From an uncultured Pirellula sp. (lineage in GTDB: Bacteria > Planctomycetota > Planctomycetia > Pirellulales > Pirellulaceae), in assembly GCA_903892355.1 (NCBI GenBank), contig CAITIE010000051.1, forward strand, positions 27,310 through 91,309: a DNA stretch of 64,000 bases, read 5' to 3'. Of this stretch, positions 1-7,968 are shown piece by piece. The position numbers and the translations under genes were made by a program. The notes beneath the pieces are model-generated. The model saw only the letters and a program-made list of their open reading frames with translations, ran no database searches and was not told the origin of the DNA. Positions within the stretch are counted from its first letter, which is position 1. Each line of letters begins with the position of its first letter.

Positions 1-1312
1 TCGCCATCACGCTCCAGTTTCTCCCTTCGCGTTTACCGAACTGTGACAGCGCTGCCGTATCACCCAATGCACTGGATACATGTTGCGACGCGAACAGCAT
101 CATTGCAGCACCCAACCACATAGGGACAGCAGGGGTCAAAACACCCATTTGAATCAACGCCATTCGGGCAGCTAACAGCAAACTAAGCAGCACGAACCAC
201 CGATAGACAAACGAGAGTGCGTGGTACAGCGAGAGCCCAACATCGCTCCAGGCAACGTTCTCGATCGGCAACTCACGGGCGGAAAAACCCTGGCACATGG
301 ATCGCCATGCTCCACGGGCTCGCTCCGCCAAATTAGTAATTCCGAACCAGTCACTCAAAATGTAATAGCCATCGTAACGCAATAGGGGATTCCCGTTGAT
401 CGCGAGGGTCATTACGGTGCTAGAAATAAAAACCTGCAATGCCGTTAGTCGCACCCATGGTGTTTGACTGGCCAACCAGACCCAATAAGCAACCATCGCG
501 AATACAATTTCTACGTAGACGCCAGCCACTGCGATCATCGCACGACGTTTCGCACTGGAAACTCGCCAAGCATCCGTCACATCGCAATAAAAACATGGTA
601 CACCGACTAAAAACATCACCCCGATCTCACGACATTTTGCTCCAAATGCATGGCATGCTACAGCATGTCCTAGTTCGTGACAGACCTTAATTCCAAAAAG
701 CAATAGCAACAAAACCCACCATCGATCGGCGAGCAACGCACTGGCAGCCAACGGAGCCTCAACAACCAATCGCGAACAGTGCTGCAGGACAGAAACCAAA
801 GTCAACGCCAATGCGGCCAGCCATACCCCACGCCCTATCCGCGAAAAAGGAAATGCCAAATACCCTATCGCCAGATCGAGTAAGGGTGCAGGATTGAAAA
901 TCGAAATTCGAATTTGTAGCCACGATGCCACGTAGTTCAACAGAGAAAAACGCCGCCGAGGAGGATCGCCCTGCAATCGGTAGGATTCCATCCCACAGTC
1001 ATAAACCAATCCGAGACCTTTCAAACGCGCGATCAATTGTTCGAGCCACATTCGATCGACGCGGTATGGAAAACCTCCTCCGTCGGCGCCTTGAAGCAAT
1101 CCTTGCACACCGGTTTTTCCATCCAGTTTCGCAGCGACACTCGCCTCCATATCGCTCATCAAATAAAACTCAGCACCTATTCTATCGTACACCACCCACA
1201 GCCAATTCCCATTTCGCCCCTCCCGTCGCACCCACTCAAGGTCTTGCCGCAAGCGGTAGGGAATCGCAAGATCCGATTCGATACTTGGGGAGTATGTACC
1301 AGATTCACTCAT
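1..1312 (-). CDS. PqqD-like domain plus M50 (site-2 protease-like) membrane metallopeptidase, 3' end cut off
   Basis: I translated this stretch by hand; it is open for 437 residues and leaves the window before a stop. The ATG follows a GGAG about nine bases upstream. Residues about 18-75 resemble a PqqD/RRE fold: an RLRQDLEW start, then a strand-rich segment ending in a LDGKTGVQGLL-type helix. Hydrophobic segments start near residue 162. HELGH at 212-216 is the zinc motif of M50 peptidases, and NGNPLLRYDGYY at about 306-317 is the second M50 signature carrying the third ligand Asp. M50 enzymes cleave substrates in or near the membrane; those with an HlyD partner are thought to act in export or processing. 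The gene lies 67 bases after the HlyD-like gene on the same strand, so they are probably one operon. The peptidase call is firm and the PqqD call is moderate. Confidence 0.85.
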   Translation of the reverse strand, partial: MSESGTYSPSIESDLAIPYRLRQDLEWVRREGRNGNWLWVVYDRIGAEFYLMSDMEASVAAKLDGKTGVQGLLQGADGGGFPYRVDRMWLEQLIARLKGLGLVYDCGMESYRLQGDPPRRRFSLLNYVASWLQIRISIFNPAPLLDLAIGYLAFPFSRIGRGVWLAALALTLVSVLQHCSRLVVEAPLAASALLADRWWVLLLLLFGIKVCHELGHAVACHAFGAKCREIGVMFLVGVPCFYCDVTDAWRVSSAKRRAMIAVAGVYVEIVFAMVAYWVWLASQTPWVRLTALQVFISSTVMTLAINGNPLLRYDGYYILSDWFGITNLAERARGAWRSMCQGFSARELPIENVAWSDVGLSLYHALSFVYRWFVLLSLLLAARMALIQMGVLTPAVPMWLGAAMMLFASQHVSSALGDTAALSQFGKREGRNWSVMA

Positions 1313-1379
1313 TCGGATCGGCTCCAAGGACCATCGGGTAGCCGCCAGCTAGCGTTCCCAATCAACAAAAGCTTCCATA

Positions 1380-2324
1380 TCATTCTTGAGCGGACCGGTG
1401 GATGAGTTCCGCTGTGACGTTCACACCTGGGCGAAGCTGCCCCGTCGAATTATCCACGTCGAGGAAGATCCGAACTTGACCGTTCACTGGATTCGCAATG
1501 GGACTGATAAAGCTTACTTTCCCAACCGCCTCGGTTGGCTCTTTGCCTACCATTACTCGAACTTTCGCCGGCATTGCCAAAGTGACTTGAGCAACCTCCG
1601 AAACATCAATGAAGCCTTCGAGCCTTAATTGATCAACACCGATCAGCTCAAGAACTTTGGTTACCGAATCAGCCCACTCGCCAACTTGGCGATCGATCGA
1701 AACGACCGTCGCTCGTATTGGTGATTTAATCGTGTGCTTCGCGACCTGCAATTCCGCCTGTTCCTTTTCCGCAACCGCCAATCGCAATCCTAATTTAGCA
1801 GACACTTGATCGAGTTTCGCTCGCTCAATTTCTAATTTGCTTCGTTCAAAAACCAGGCGGTAGCGATCGATCTCGTTCGGTGGATACGTATCGGCAGCGA
1901 TACTGTTTGCAAGCAGTGCCCGTTTCAACTCCTGCTCGGCTACTTCCGACGATTTCTCCGCCAAGCGGATTTCAACATCGCGATTGGCTTTGAGTTCTGC
2001 CAACTCCAACGACAACTCGGCTTGCTGCAACGACATTCGCACTTCATCATCTCGGATTCTTACCAGCGCATCGCCTGAATTGACCACCATTCCTTCTCGC
2101 ACCAATACTTTCTCGACGATTCCAGGAACCCCAGTTGCGATCGAAATGATCTGTGGCGCCTTGAGGATGGGTGTTTTAACAGTTATGGATTTGGTTTCGG
2201 AAATTGAGGTAACCGAGGACCCAAGCTGTGCGTGAGAGGGCCTAGCTTGGACAAAGAGCGTTGCCCACGCCAACACCAGGTAGTGGGCCAGAAAACATTT
2301 CGAGTGCATTGCCACTTGCTCCAA
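1380..2324 (-). CDS. HlyD/RND-type periplasmic adaptor protein
   Basis: This 314-residue protein has a signal peptide (residues 1-32). The first half of a biotinyl-lipoyl-like domain lies at about 60-92 (GVPGIVEKVLVREG, then GDALVRI). A long heptad-rich coiled coil spans 95-195, the returning lipoyl half is at about 199-220 (IKSPIRATVVSIDRQVGEW), and a beta-barrel domain follows to about 308. This is the order seen in membrane-fusion proteins that join an inner-membrane exporter to the outer membrane. No ABC or RND pump gene is visible beside it. The neighbours are an M50 peptidase downstream and a metallopeptidase 9 bases upstream, so the partner may be the M50 protein. The exact transport substrate cannot be read from the sequence. 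Confidence 0.85.
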   Translation of the reverse strand: MEQVAMHSKCFLAHYLVLAWATLFVQARPSHAQLGSSVTSISETKSITVKTPILKAPQIISIATGVPGIVEKVLVREGMVVNSGDALVRIRDDEVRMSLQQAELSLELAELKANRDVEIRLAEKSSEVAEQELKRALLANSIAADTYPPNEIDRYRLVFERSKLEIERAKLDQVSAKLGLRLAVAEKEQAELQVAKHTIKSPIRATVVSIDRQVGEWADSVTKVLELIGVDQLRLEGFIDVSEVAQVTLAMPAKVRVMVGKEPTEAVGKVSFISPIANPVNGQVRIFLDVDNSTGQLRPGVNVTAELIHRSAQE

Positions 2325-2333
2325 CCTCGCTGA

Positions 2334-4184
2334 TTAAGGTTTGCTTTTCAAACCGGGCTTCTTGAGAAGTAATTGCCTCCAGCCCTCCGTGGATACGGAC
2401 GTACTCTCCACCGAAGCGCGTTCCAACCTCGGCAATGAAGCCAGTATTTTCAGCGAATCATCCGTAAGCTTAGTTCCCGCCAACCATAAGCTGCGCAGCG
2501 TCGGGTGTCCTTGAAGTGACTTTAGACCTTCGTCGGTAATGTTGCAATTCGTCAAATCCAGTTCGCTCAAGGACTTCATCTCAGCGATCCAAGGCATCGA
2601 TGCGTCCGAAATCTTAGTCGATTCAAGCCCCAACCTAGCAATTTCCCACGGCGATTCCTTGGCGTCGAGGAAGAGCCGATCATCGATCGGCGTCGCTGTT
2701 AGATCGAGCCAAGGCGATTTTCGATAGCGAAAATCCCAAGCCAAGAGATCCTCAGTGGATACCTCGCAATGCGATAGGATGGCTTCTTGCCGCTTGCTGA
2801 AATAAGGGCGTCCGCGTTCATTTACCATTCCATCCTTGCAACTTTCTAACAGATAGCGGTCGTATCGCAGACGTATCAAATCGTCGCTATCTCCCAACGA
2901 CGCTGCGCTTGCCGACCCTTCTCCGCGATACACGCCTCGCAGGTAAGAGAAAAACGATTCTCGCGATTCGGCCGGAGCATCCAACCACGAATGAGTCAGT
3001 CCACACGCTTGGCTATACCATGCCGGTAGCTCTTGAGTGTTTCGAAATTTCTCCCCGCTGGCTTGGAAAAACTCGTCGGTAGGAATCCAAAATTCATCGT
3101 GCAATCGCCGGTATCGACCAGCCTGCAATCGAGGAGAATCCCACCCGCCGACATCGATCAACTTCGCACCGCCAATCGATCGGCTAGACATCGACTCCAT
3201 GTACAACGCCACACCTTCAATCACCCAGAATCCAGGATCATTATCGGAATCAAACGCTGGGGCTTCACCGATGGCTTCATTGAAAAATTGATGCGTCAAT
3301 TCATGCACCAACGTTGAAAGACTCTTGGTACCATCGAAATAAAAGAATGAGGTTCGCTGCGTCGGGCTATAGTAGCCCGTGGAGATCCCAATCCGAGGTT
3401 CCATGGCTCGAAGGGCTTTGATATAGGCATCGCGTGTTCGAAACAGCACAACTCGGAAAGGCTCATGGTTGGGCTCGTCGAGGTCCAACAATACCTGCCG
3501 ATCGCCTGCCCAAAACCCATAAAACAATTGCTTCCAAATCGCATAGGTCTGCTCGCAGGCTTCAGCAATTTCGAGCGTTGGACGCTCTGCGGCTTGCGAA
3601 CTAACCACAAAGTTGCGTGTTGACGTCTGCAGGTACGATCCGGCTCCCCATGTCACCAGCGACAAGTTCTCTGAGGATCGCCGAGTTTTCAGACCACTCC
3701 ATGCTGTTGTTGGCTCCCAAGGTTTGCCATTGGCTTCTCGCAGACCGAGCACACTTCGCAACCCAGCCGCTCGCCACTTTTGAACATACGCATTCGAAAA
3801 ATCCCCGCTAGCTTGCAAACGTTTCGCATTTTCCTCTGCCGCACTTGCACGTTTTTCCAGGTACGCTTGCACCTCGTCCAAGCTTCCGGATTGGCGCAAT
3901 CGCTCGCGCAGTCCGTTGGAACCAGAAGCAATGCGCTCGCGAGCATCGGGGATTATAAACCGCTGACGACCTCGCACGTCGAGTGAATCGAGCAAACGAA
4001 GGGAGTCGGCGATGTCGTTCCAGCTCTCGCGATCTACAGCACTGATCGACGAATCCGCGCGTTGCAGGGTAGCATCAAGCTCCTGCGCGTCCGTAGCGGA
4101 GCCAGCGAACGCGAAAACAACCATGAGTGCTATAGAGCTGTACTTGAGAATCGTCACGCAATGCTTTCCTCGGATCCGTATCAC
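2334..4184 (-). CDS. exported DUF1570-like zinc peptidase with C-terminal leucine-rich repeats
   Basis: This is a 616-residue protein with an N-terminal hydrophobic segment (about 11-33), consistent with export. The central region carries HELTH at 294-298 followed by EGVALYMES near 323, the HExxH plus downstream Glu arrangement of gluzincin metallopeptidases; DUF1570 proteins of planctomycetes look like this. Residues about 530-605 form three or four leucine-rich repeats (LSELDLTNCNITDEGL, LRSLWLAGTKLTDDSL), a likely protein-binding surface. It is the first gene of a minus-strand run with the HlyD-like and M50 genes, separated by 9 and 67 bases. Active-site residues look intact. The substrate is unknown, and the operon suggests work in the cell envelope. 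Confidence 0.8.
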   Translation of the reverse strand: MIRIRGKHCVTILKYSSIALMVVFAFAGSATDAQELDATLQRADSSISAVDRESWNDIADSLRLLDSLDVRGRQRFIIPDARERIASGSNGLRERLRQSGSLDEVQAYLEKRASAAEENAKRLQASGDFSNAYVQKWRAAGLRSVLGLREANGKPWEPTTAWSGLKTRRSSENLSLVTWGAGSYLQTSTRNFVVSSQAAERPTLEIAEACEQTYAIWKQLFYGFWAGDRQVLLDLDEPNHEPFRVVLFRTRDAYIKALRAMEPRIGISTGYYSPTQRTSFFYFDGTKSLSTLVHELTHQFFNEAIGEAPAFDSDNDPGFWVIEGVALYMESMSSRSIGGAKLIDVGGWDSPRLQAGRYRRLHDEFWIPTDEFFQASGEKFRNTQELPAWYSQACGLTHSWLDAPAESRESFFSYLRGVYRGEGSASAASLGDSDDLIRLRYDRYLLESCKDGMVNERGRPYFSKRQEAILSHCEVSTEDLLAWDFRYRKSPWLDLTATPIDDRLFLDAKESPWEIARLGLESTKISDASMPWIAEMKSLSELDLTNCNITDEGLKSLQGHPTLRSLWLAGTKLTDDSLKILASLPRLERASVESTSVSTEGWRQLLLKKPGLKSKP

Positions 4185-4228
4185 TCTCAGCCCACAAAAA
4201 CCTAGAGCATCGCGATGATGATCAGCGA

Positions 4229-4492
4229 TCAGCGAGGCTTGCGCCAGCCTCGGTAGTAACCAATACGCTCGAGTGCTTGATAAACTTCTTCGAGTGTTTT
4301 CTCACCAAAGTTGGCGATGCTCAAAAGAGTCTCAGGATTTGCCTGAAGCAACTCGCGCACCGTGAAGATACCTTTCTCCTCAAGGCAGTTTGTTGTCCTG
4401 ACCTGCAGCCCAATCTCCGCAGTGCTCAAATCCAGCTTCTCTCTCAATTGCCGAGCTTGCTCGTCGGCTTGGCTCATCGGAATACGAGTCAT
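4229..4492 (-). CDS. free-standing RNA polymerase alpha-subunit C-terminal-domain protein
   Basis: The 87-residue product is nearly all alpha-CTD. It has two helix-hairpin-helix-like elements, the first containing VRTTNCLEEKGI and the second NFGEKTLEEV. By alignment from memory with E. coli RpoA, the DNA and activator contact residues R265, N268, C269, G296, K298 and E302 correspond to R32, N35, C36, G63, K65 and E69, all kept; S299 is T66. There is no alpha-NTD, so it cannot assemble polymerase. The frame is open further upstream, but the ATG at 4492 has a strong AGGAGG nine bases before it. The gene stands alone between the cys genes and the peptidase operon. It could bind UP-like DNA or a transcription factor; that role is inferred. 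Confidence 0.85.
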   Translation of the reverse strand: MTRIPMSQADEQARQLREKLDLSTAEIGLQVRTTNCLEEKGIFTVRELLQANPETLLSIANFGEKTLEEVYQALERIGYYRGWRKPR

Positions 4493-4730
4493 TCGATTTC
4501 CCTCCTTCGTGGAATAGTCAGCCATCAATCCGCTAGTGACTGCTGTCGATGTCCACCACCAACAGCGTATGCATCGCACACCAACAGCGTATGCATCGCA
4601 GTCACTCCTTGCGTTGAGTGGAAATATAATCAACGCCGAAGGCACAATGTAGAAGGGACCGTGGAAAATTCGACCCAAAAATTCACGGGGGGAAAGCTAG
4701 CAATCACGCGGTGAGCTTACCGCAGGCACG
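4493..4730. other. intergenic region upstream of the alpha-CTD gene
   Basis: No gene is visible here. The stretch separates the end of cysNC from the start of the alpha-CTD gene. It holds a perfect 22-base tandem duplication (4557-4600) and, just after the cysNC stop on the minus strand, a GCGGT-AAGCTC-ACCGC hairpin near 4700-4715. That hairpin is not followed by a clear T run, so it is at best a weak terminator. The promoter of the alpha-CTD gene should lie here, but I could not assign -35 and -10 boxes. Confidence 0.5.
4557..4600. repeat. 22-bp perfect tandem duplication upstream of alpha-CTD gene
   Basis: The 22-base unit caccaacagcgtatgcatcgca is present twice head to tail with no spacer. 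It lies 65-108 bases upstream of the chosen alpha-CTD start, where a promoter or regulator site could be. Each unit contains the palindrome atgcat. Confidence 0.9.
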
Positions 4731-6668
4731 CTATCGAATGATGCCCTTGGTGATCAGGAATTGAACGATTGCTTCAGCGCTTTCGTCGACGGTCATGGTA
4801 CCGGTATCAACGACGAGATCGGGTTTCTCGGGAGCTTCGTAAATGGCGCTAACTCCAGGGAAATTAGGAAGCTTACCCTTCTCGGCGTCCGCATAATGCC
4901 CCTTGGTATCCCGCGACTTACGCGTCGCTTCATCCGCAGTGCAATGAACGACGAAAAATCGTTCCCGACCAACGACATCGGCAACGCGGTCTCGAACGGA
5001 CTGACTCGGAGCCACAAACGCAGCCAAACAGATCAGCCCTGAGTCGTTGAACAGTTTGGCGATGTGGGCAGACCGCCGGAGATTTTCGCTTCGGTCTTCC
5101 GTCGAGTAGCCCAAATCGACATTCACTCCACGCCGCATCAACTCACCATCCAAAACGGTCACCGCTCGACCACGGTCGAACAAGAGACGTTCTACGGCCC
5201 GAGAAATGGTGGACTTACCGGTCCCGGTAAGTCCGGTTAGGAGCACTGTCGCTGGCTGCTGACCAAACCGTGCCGTTCGCTCCGCGGGGCTTACATCGGA
5301 GCGATGCTGTTCTCGGGAGCCGATTTTTTCCTCGGCCTCCCAAGCGGCTATACGTTGTCGAGCCGCATCGCGGTCCGAAATCATCCCTGCGCCGACGGTG
5401 GCATTGGTGATACGGTCGATGATGATAAACGCACCCGTGGTTCTATTTCGCCGATAGGAATCATAGAACACAGGTTGGTTTAGCGTGATTGAGCAACGCC
5501 CAATCTCATTCAATTGCAGGTCCGGTGCGGGATTTCGATGCAGCGTGTTCACATCGACACGGTACCGCAGCGAGTCGATCTGGCCTGCGACCGTCTGGCT
5601 CGTATGCTTGAACAAATAGGTCTTCCCCGGAATCATTGCATCCGCGGTCAACCAAACAATCGTCGCGTCAAACGAGTTCCCAACACGGGGAACGTTCCCC
5701 GGACGAACGATCATATCCCCGCGCGAGCAATCGACTTCGTCCTCGAGAACCAATGTCACCGATTGGGGGCAGAACGCTTCCGATTGGTCTCCATCGAACG
5801 TTACGATCCGTTTGACCCGACTGGTTCGCTTGGATGGAAGGACCATGATCTCATCACCCTGTCGAACGATCCCAGAGGCGATGGTTCCGCAAAACCCTCG
5901 GAAATCCAAATTGGGTCGATTGACGTACTGAATAGGCAATCGAAAATCCTCGAGGTTGCGGTCCGAGCCGATGTAAACCGATTCGAGGAAACTCATCAAC
6001 GTACTACCGCGGTACCACGGCATATTGGAGCTAGGATCGACCACGTTCTCCCCGTGGAGCGCCGCTAGCGGGATAAAGTGAAGATCGGGAAGATCAAGCC
6101 TGGAGACGAATTCCTTATACTCCGCACAGATCTCATCGAAGCGTTCTTGGCTGTAGCCGACCAGATCCATCTTGTTGATCGTCACCACTACGTGTCGAAT
6201 CCCTAGTAGCGAGACGATAAAGCTGTGCCGCTTGGTCTGGGTCAAAACCCCGTGCCGTGCATCGATCAGAATGATGGCCAAATCGGCTGTCGATGCGCCG
6301 GTCGCCATGTTGCGGGTGTACTGCTCATGCCCCGGTGTATCGGCGATGATGAACTTGCGTTTTGCCGTCGAAAAGTATCGGTAGGCAACGTCGATCGTAA
6401 TCCCTTGCTCGCGTTCCGCTCTCAATCCATCGGTGACGAGCGCCGGGTCAAAAGCCCCACCGGTTGTGCCGTGAACTTTACTCTCCGACTCCAACTGTGC
6501 TAGATGGTCTTCATAGAGCATCTTGCTGTCGTATAGCAAACGGCCGATCAGCGTGCTCTTTCCGTCATCCACACTCCCGCAGGTGATGAACCGGAGCAGT
6601 TCTTTCCGTTCATGCTGTTCCAGGTACGCCAAGATATCCTTGGCGATTAAATCGCTTTGGTGAGACAT
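4731..6668 (-). CDS. cysNC: bifunctional sulfate adenylyltransferase subunit 1 / adenylylsulfate kinase
   Basis: The 645-residue protein joins two activities of sulfate activation. The N-terminal part is the CysN GTPase: P-loop GSVDDGKS (31-38), then [11 protein letters not shown] and NKMDLV, followed by EF-Tu-like beta-barrels. With CysD it makes adenosine 5'-phosphosulfate from sulfate and ATP, driven by GTP. The C-terminal part (from about residue 470) is APS kinase: P-loop GLTGTGKST and the [15 protein letters not shown] motif, which phosphorylates APS to PAPS. I placed the start at the ATG one base after the cysD stop, because the protein then begins [12 protein letters not shown] as in the family. 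The fused form with cysD upstream is a common operon layout. PAPS would feed sulfation or reduction; no reductase gene is in the window. Confidence 0.95.
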   Translation of the reverse strand: MSHQSDLIAKDILAYLEQHERKELLRFITCGSVDDGKSTLIGRLLYDSKMLYEDHLAQLESESKVHGTTGGAFDPALVTDGLRAEREQGITIDVAYRYFSTAKRKFIIADTPGHEQYTRNMATGASTADLAIILIDARHGVLTQTKRHSFIVSLLGIRHVVVTINKMDLVGYSQERFDEICAEYKEFVSRLDLPDLHFIPLAALHGENVVDPSSNMPWYRGSTLMSFLESVYIGSDRNLEDFRLPIQYVNRPNLDFRGFCGTIASGIVRQGDEIMVLPSKRTSRVKRIVTFDGDQSEAFCPQSVTLVLEDEVDCSRGDMIVRPGNVPRVGNSFDATIVWLTADAMIPGKTYLFKHTSQTVAGQIDSLRYRVDVNTLHRNPAPDLQLNEIGRCSITLNQPVFYDSYRRNRTTGAFIIIDRITNATVGAGMISDRDAARQRIAAWEAEEKIGSREQHRSDVSPAERTARFGQQPATVLLTGLTGTGKSTISRAVERLLFDRGRAVTVLDGELMRRGVNVDLGYSTEDRSENLRRSAHIAKLFNDSGLICLAAFVAPSQSVRDRVADVVGRERFFVVHCTADEATRKSRDTKGHYADAEKGKLPNFPGVSAIYEAPEKPDLVVDTGTMTVDESAEAIVQFLITKGIIR

Positions 6669-6669
6669 C

Positions 6670-7581
6670 TTAGAAGTACCCCTGTATCTTTTTGAGTTCC
6701 ATACCTGCACCACCACCATCTTTATCGATGACCCGCCCCTGCCGTTCCGACGTCTTGGTCAGCAACATTTCCTGAATGATCTCAGGAACGGTCGTCGCGT
6801 TCGACTCAACCGCCCCTGTTAACGGCCAACAGCCCAAGGTTCGGAATCGCACCATTTTGTGCTCGATCGTCTCGCCGGGTTGCAAGCGAAATCGGTCATC
6901 GTTGGGGTGGATCAAAACACCATTCCGGGTGACGACAGGCCTCAATTTTGCAAGGTACAAATCGGGGAGTGGAATTTTTTCCAAGTAAATGTATTGCCAA
7001 ACGTCGAGTTCCGTCCAATTGGACAATGGGAACACTCGAATGCTCTCTCCTGGGTTAACACGCGAGTTGTAGAGATTCCACAACTCAGGACGTTGGTTCT
7101 TTGGATCCCACCGGTGGAACTTGTCTCGAAACGAAAACACCCGTTCCTTGGCACGCGATTTCTCTTCATCCCGCCTCGCACCACCAAATGCCGCGTCAAA
7201 GCCGTACCGAGTCAGCGAAGTTTTGAGAGAATCGGTCTTCATAACTTCCGTGTGCTTGTCGCTATTCTCAAAAGGATCGATCCCCAGCTTCAACCCTTCC
7301 TCATTGATGTTGACGATCAGTTCGATTCCCAACTGTTTCTTAACATAGCTGTCTCGAAAATCGATCATCTCCTTGAATTTCCATGTCGTGTCAATATGCA
7401 TGAATGGAAATGGAGGCTTGGCAGGATAAAACGCCTTCAATGCCAAGTGCGTCATCACGGCCGAGTCCTTGCCGATCGAATAGAGCATCACTGGTTTTTT
7501 AAACTCAGCTGCGACTTCACGGATAATATGAATGCTTTCCGCCTCAAGCTGCTTGAGGTGCGTCAGGTTGTATGAGTTCAT
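6670..7581 (-). CDS. cysD: sulfate adenylyltransferase subunit 2
   Basis: This 303-residue protein is the catalytic ATP-pyrophosphatase subunit of ATP sulfurylase. The PP-loop SIGKDSAVM is at 35-43, and the conserved [16 protein letters not shown] and [15 protein letters not shown] segments are both present. It transfers AMP from ATP to sulfate with CysN supplying the GTPase. Its length matches the family. It is the first gene of a two-gene minus-strand operon; the stop codon and the cysNC start are separated by one base, so translation is probably coupled. The upstream 7582-7893 region should hold the promoter. Confidence 0.96.
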   Translation of the reverse strand: MNSYNLTHLKQLEAESIHIIREVAAEFKKPVMLYSIGKDSAVMTHLALKAFYPAKPPFPFMHIDTTWKFKEMIDFRDSYVKKQLGIELIVNINEEGLKLGIDPFENSDKHTEVMKTDSLKTSLTRYGFDAAFGGARRDEEKSRAKERVFSFRDKFHRWDPKNQRPELWNLYNSRVNPGESIRVFPLSNWTELDVWQYIYLEKIPLPDLYLAKLRPVVTRNGVLIHPNDDRFRLQPGETIEHKMVRFRTLGCWPLTGAVESNATTVPEIIQEMLLTKTSERQGRVIDKDGGGAGMELKKIQGYF

Positions 7582-7893
7582 CTAGTTTTCTCCGGGATGC
7601 GTGCTAACCCCGAAATGGCGGCACGAAGTGGCGTCACCATGCTCGAGGAGATACCCTGCCCAAGGTACGCTGCCGTGGTGGTCAAGCAGTCGTAGTAGCT
7701 ATCGACCCAAACCACCAAAGGCAGTTATCTTTTCCGTCATCTTTTATTCCCACCCATGCAGTGTACGAAACTTAGCGAAAGTGGGTAGGTAGGATCGACG
7801 GGAATGCATTGCGGGAATAGTCTGCAGGAACGAAGTTCCTAGAGCGACATGATTCCACCTTGGTCCGTCATCGACAATCCAGAGTTCGAACCA
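7582..7893. other. intergenic region between cysD and the EF-G terminator
   Basis: About 310 bases contain no gene I can support. The cysD promoter should be here, but no convincing -35/-10 pair stands out. I looked for a SAM or other known sulfur riboswitch and recognised none. The short plus-strand reading frame at 7601-7792 has no family features. Confidence 0.4.
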
Positions 7894-7928
7894 ACAAAAA
7901 AAGCGAGAAGCAAAACCGCCTCTCGCTT
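7894..7928 (-). terminator. intrinsic terminator of the EF-G gene
   Basis: Read on the minus strand, an 11-base-pair stem (AAGCGAGAGGC with GCTTCTCGCTT, one G-U pair) closes a six-base loop and runs directly into a T tract. It begins about 40 bases after the EF-G stop codon. This is the clearest Rho-independent terminator in the window. Confidence 0.88.
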
Positions 7929-7968
7929 GTTTGTCATTTCAAACGGCATAAGAGCATTCGACGCTCGA

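Noticed and set aside
4493..4678. Upstream extension of the alpha-CTD frame
   Set aside because: It reads through the tandem repeat and is unlike any family; the ATG at 4492 has a strong ribosome site.
7582..7893. Sulfur-related riboswitch before cysD
   Set aside because: No known SAM or other riboswitch pattern was recognised.
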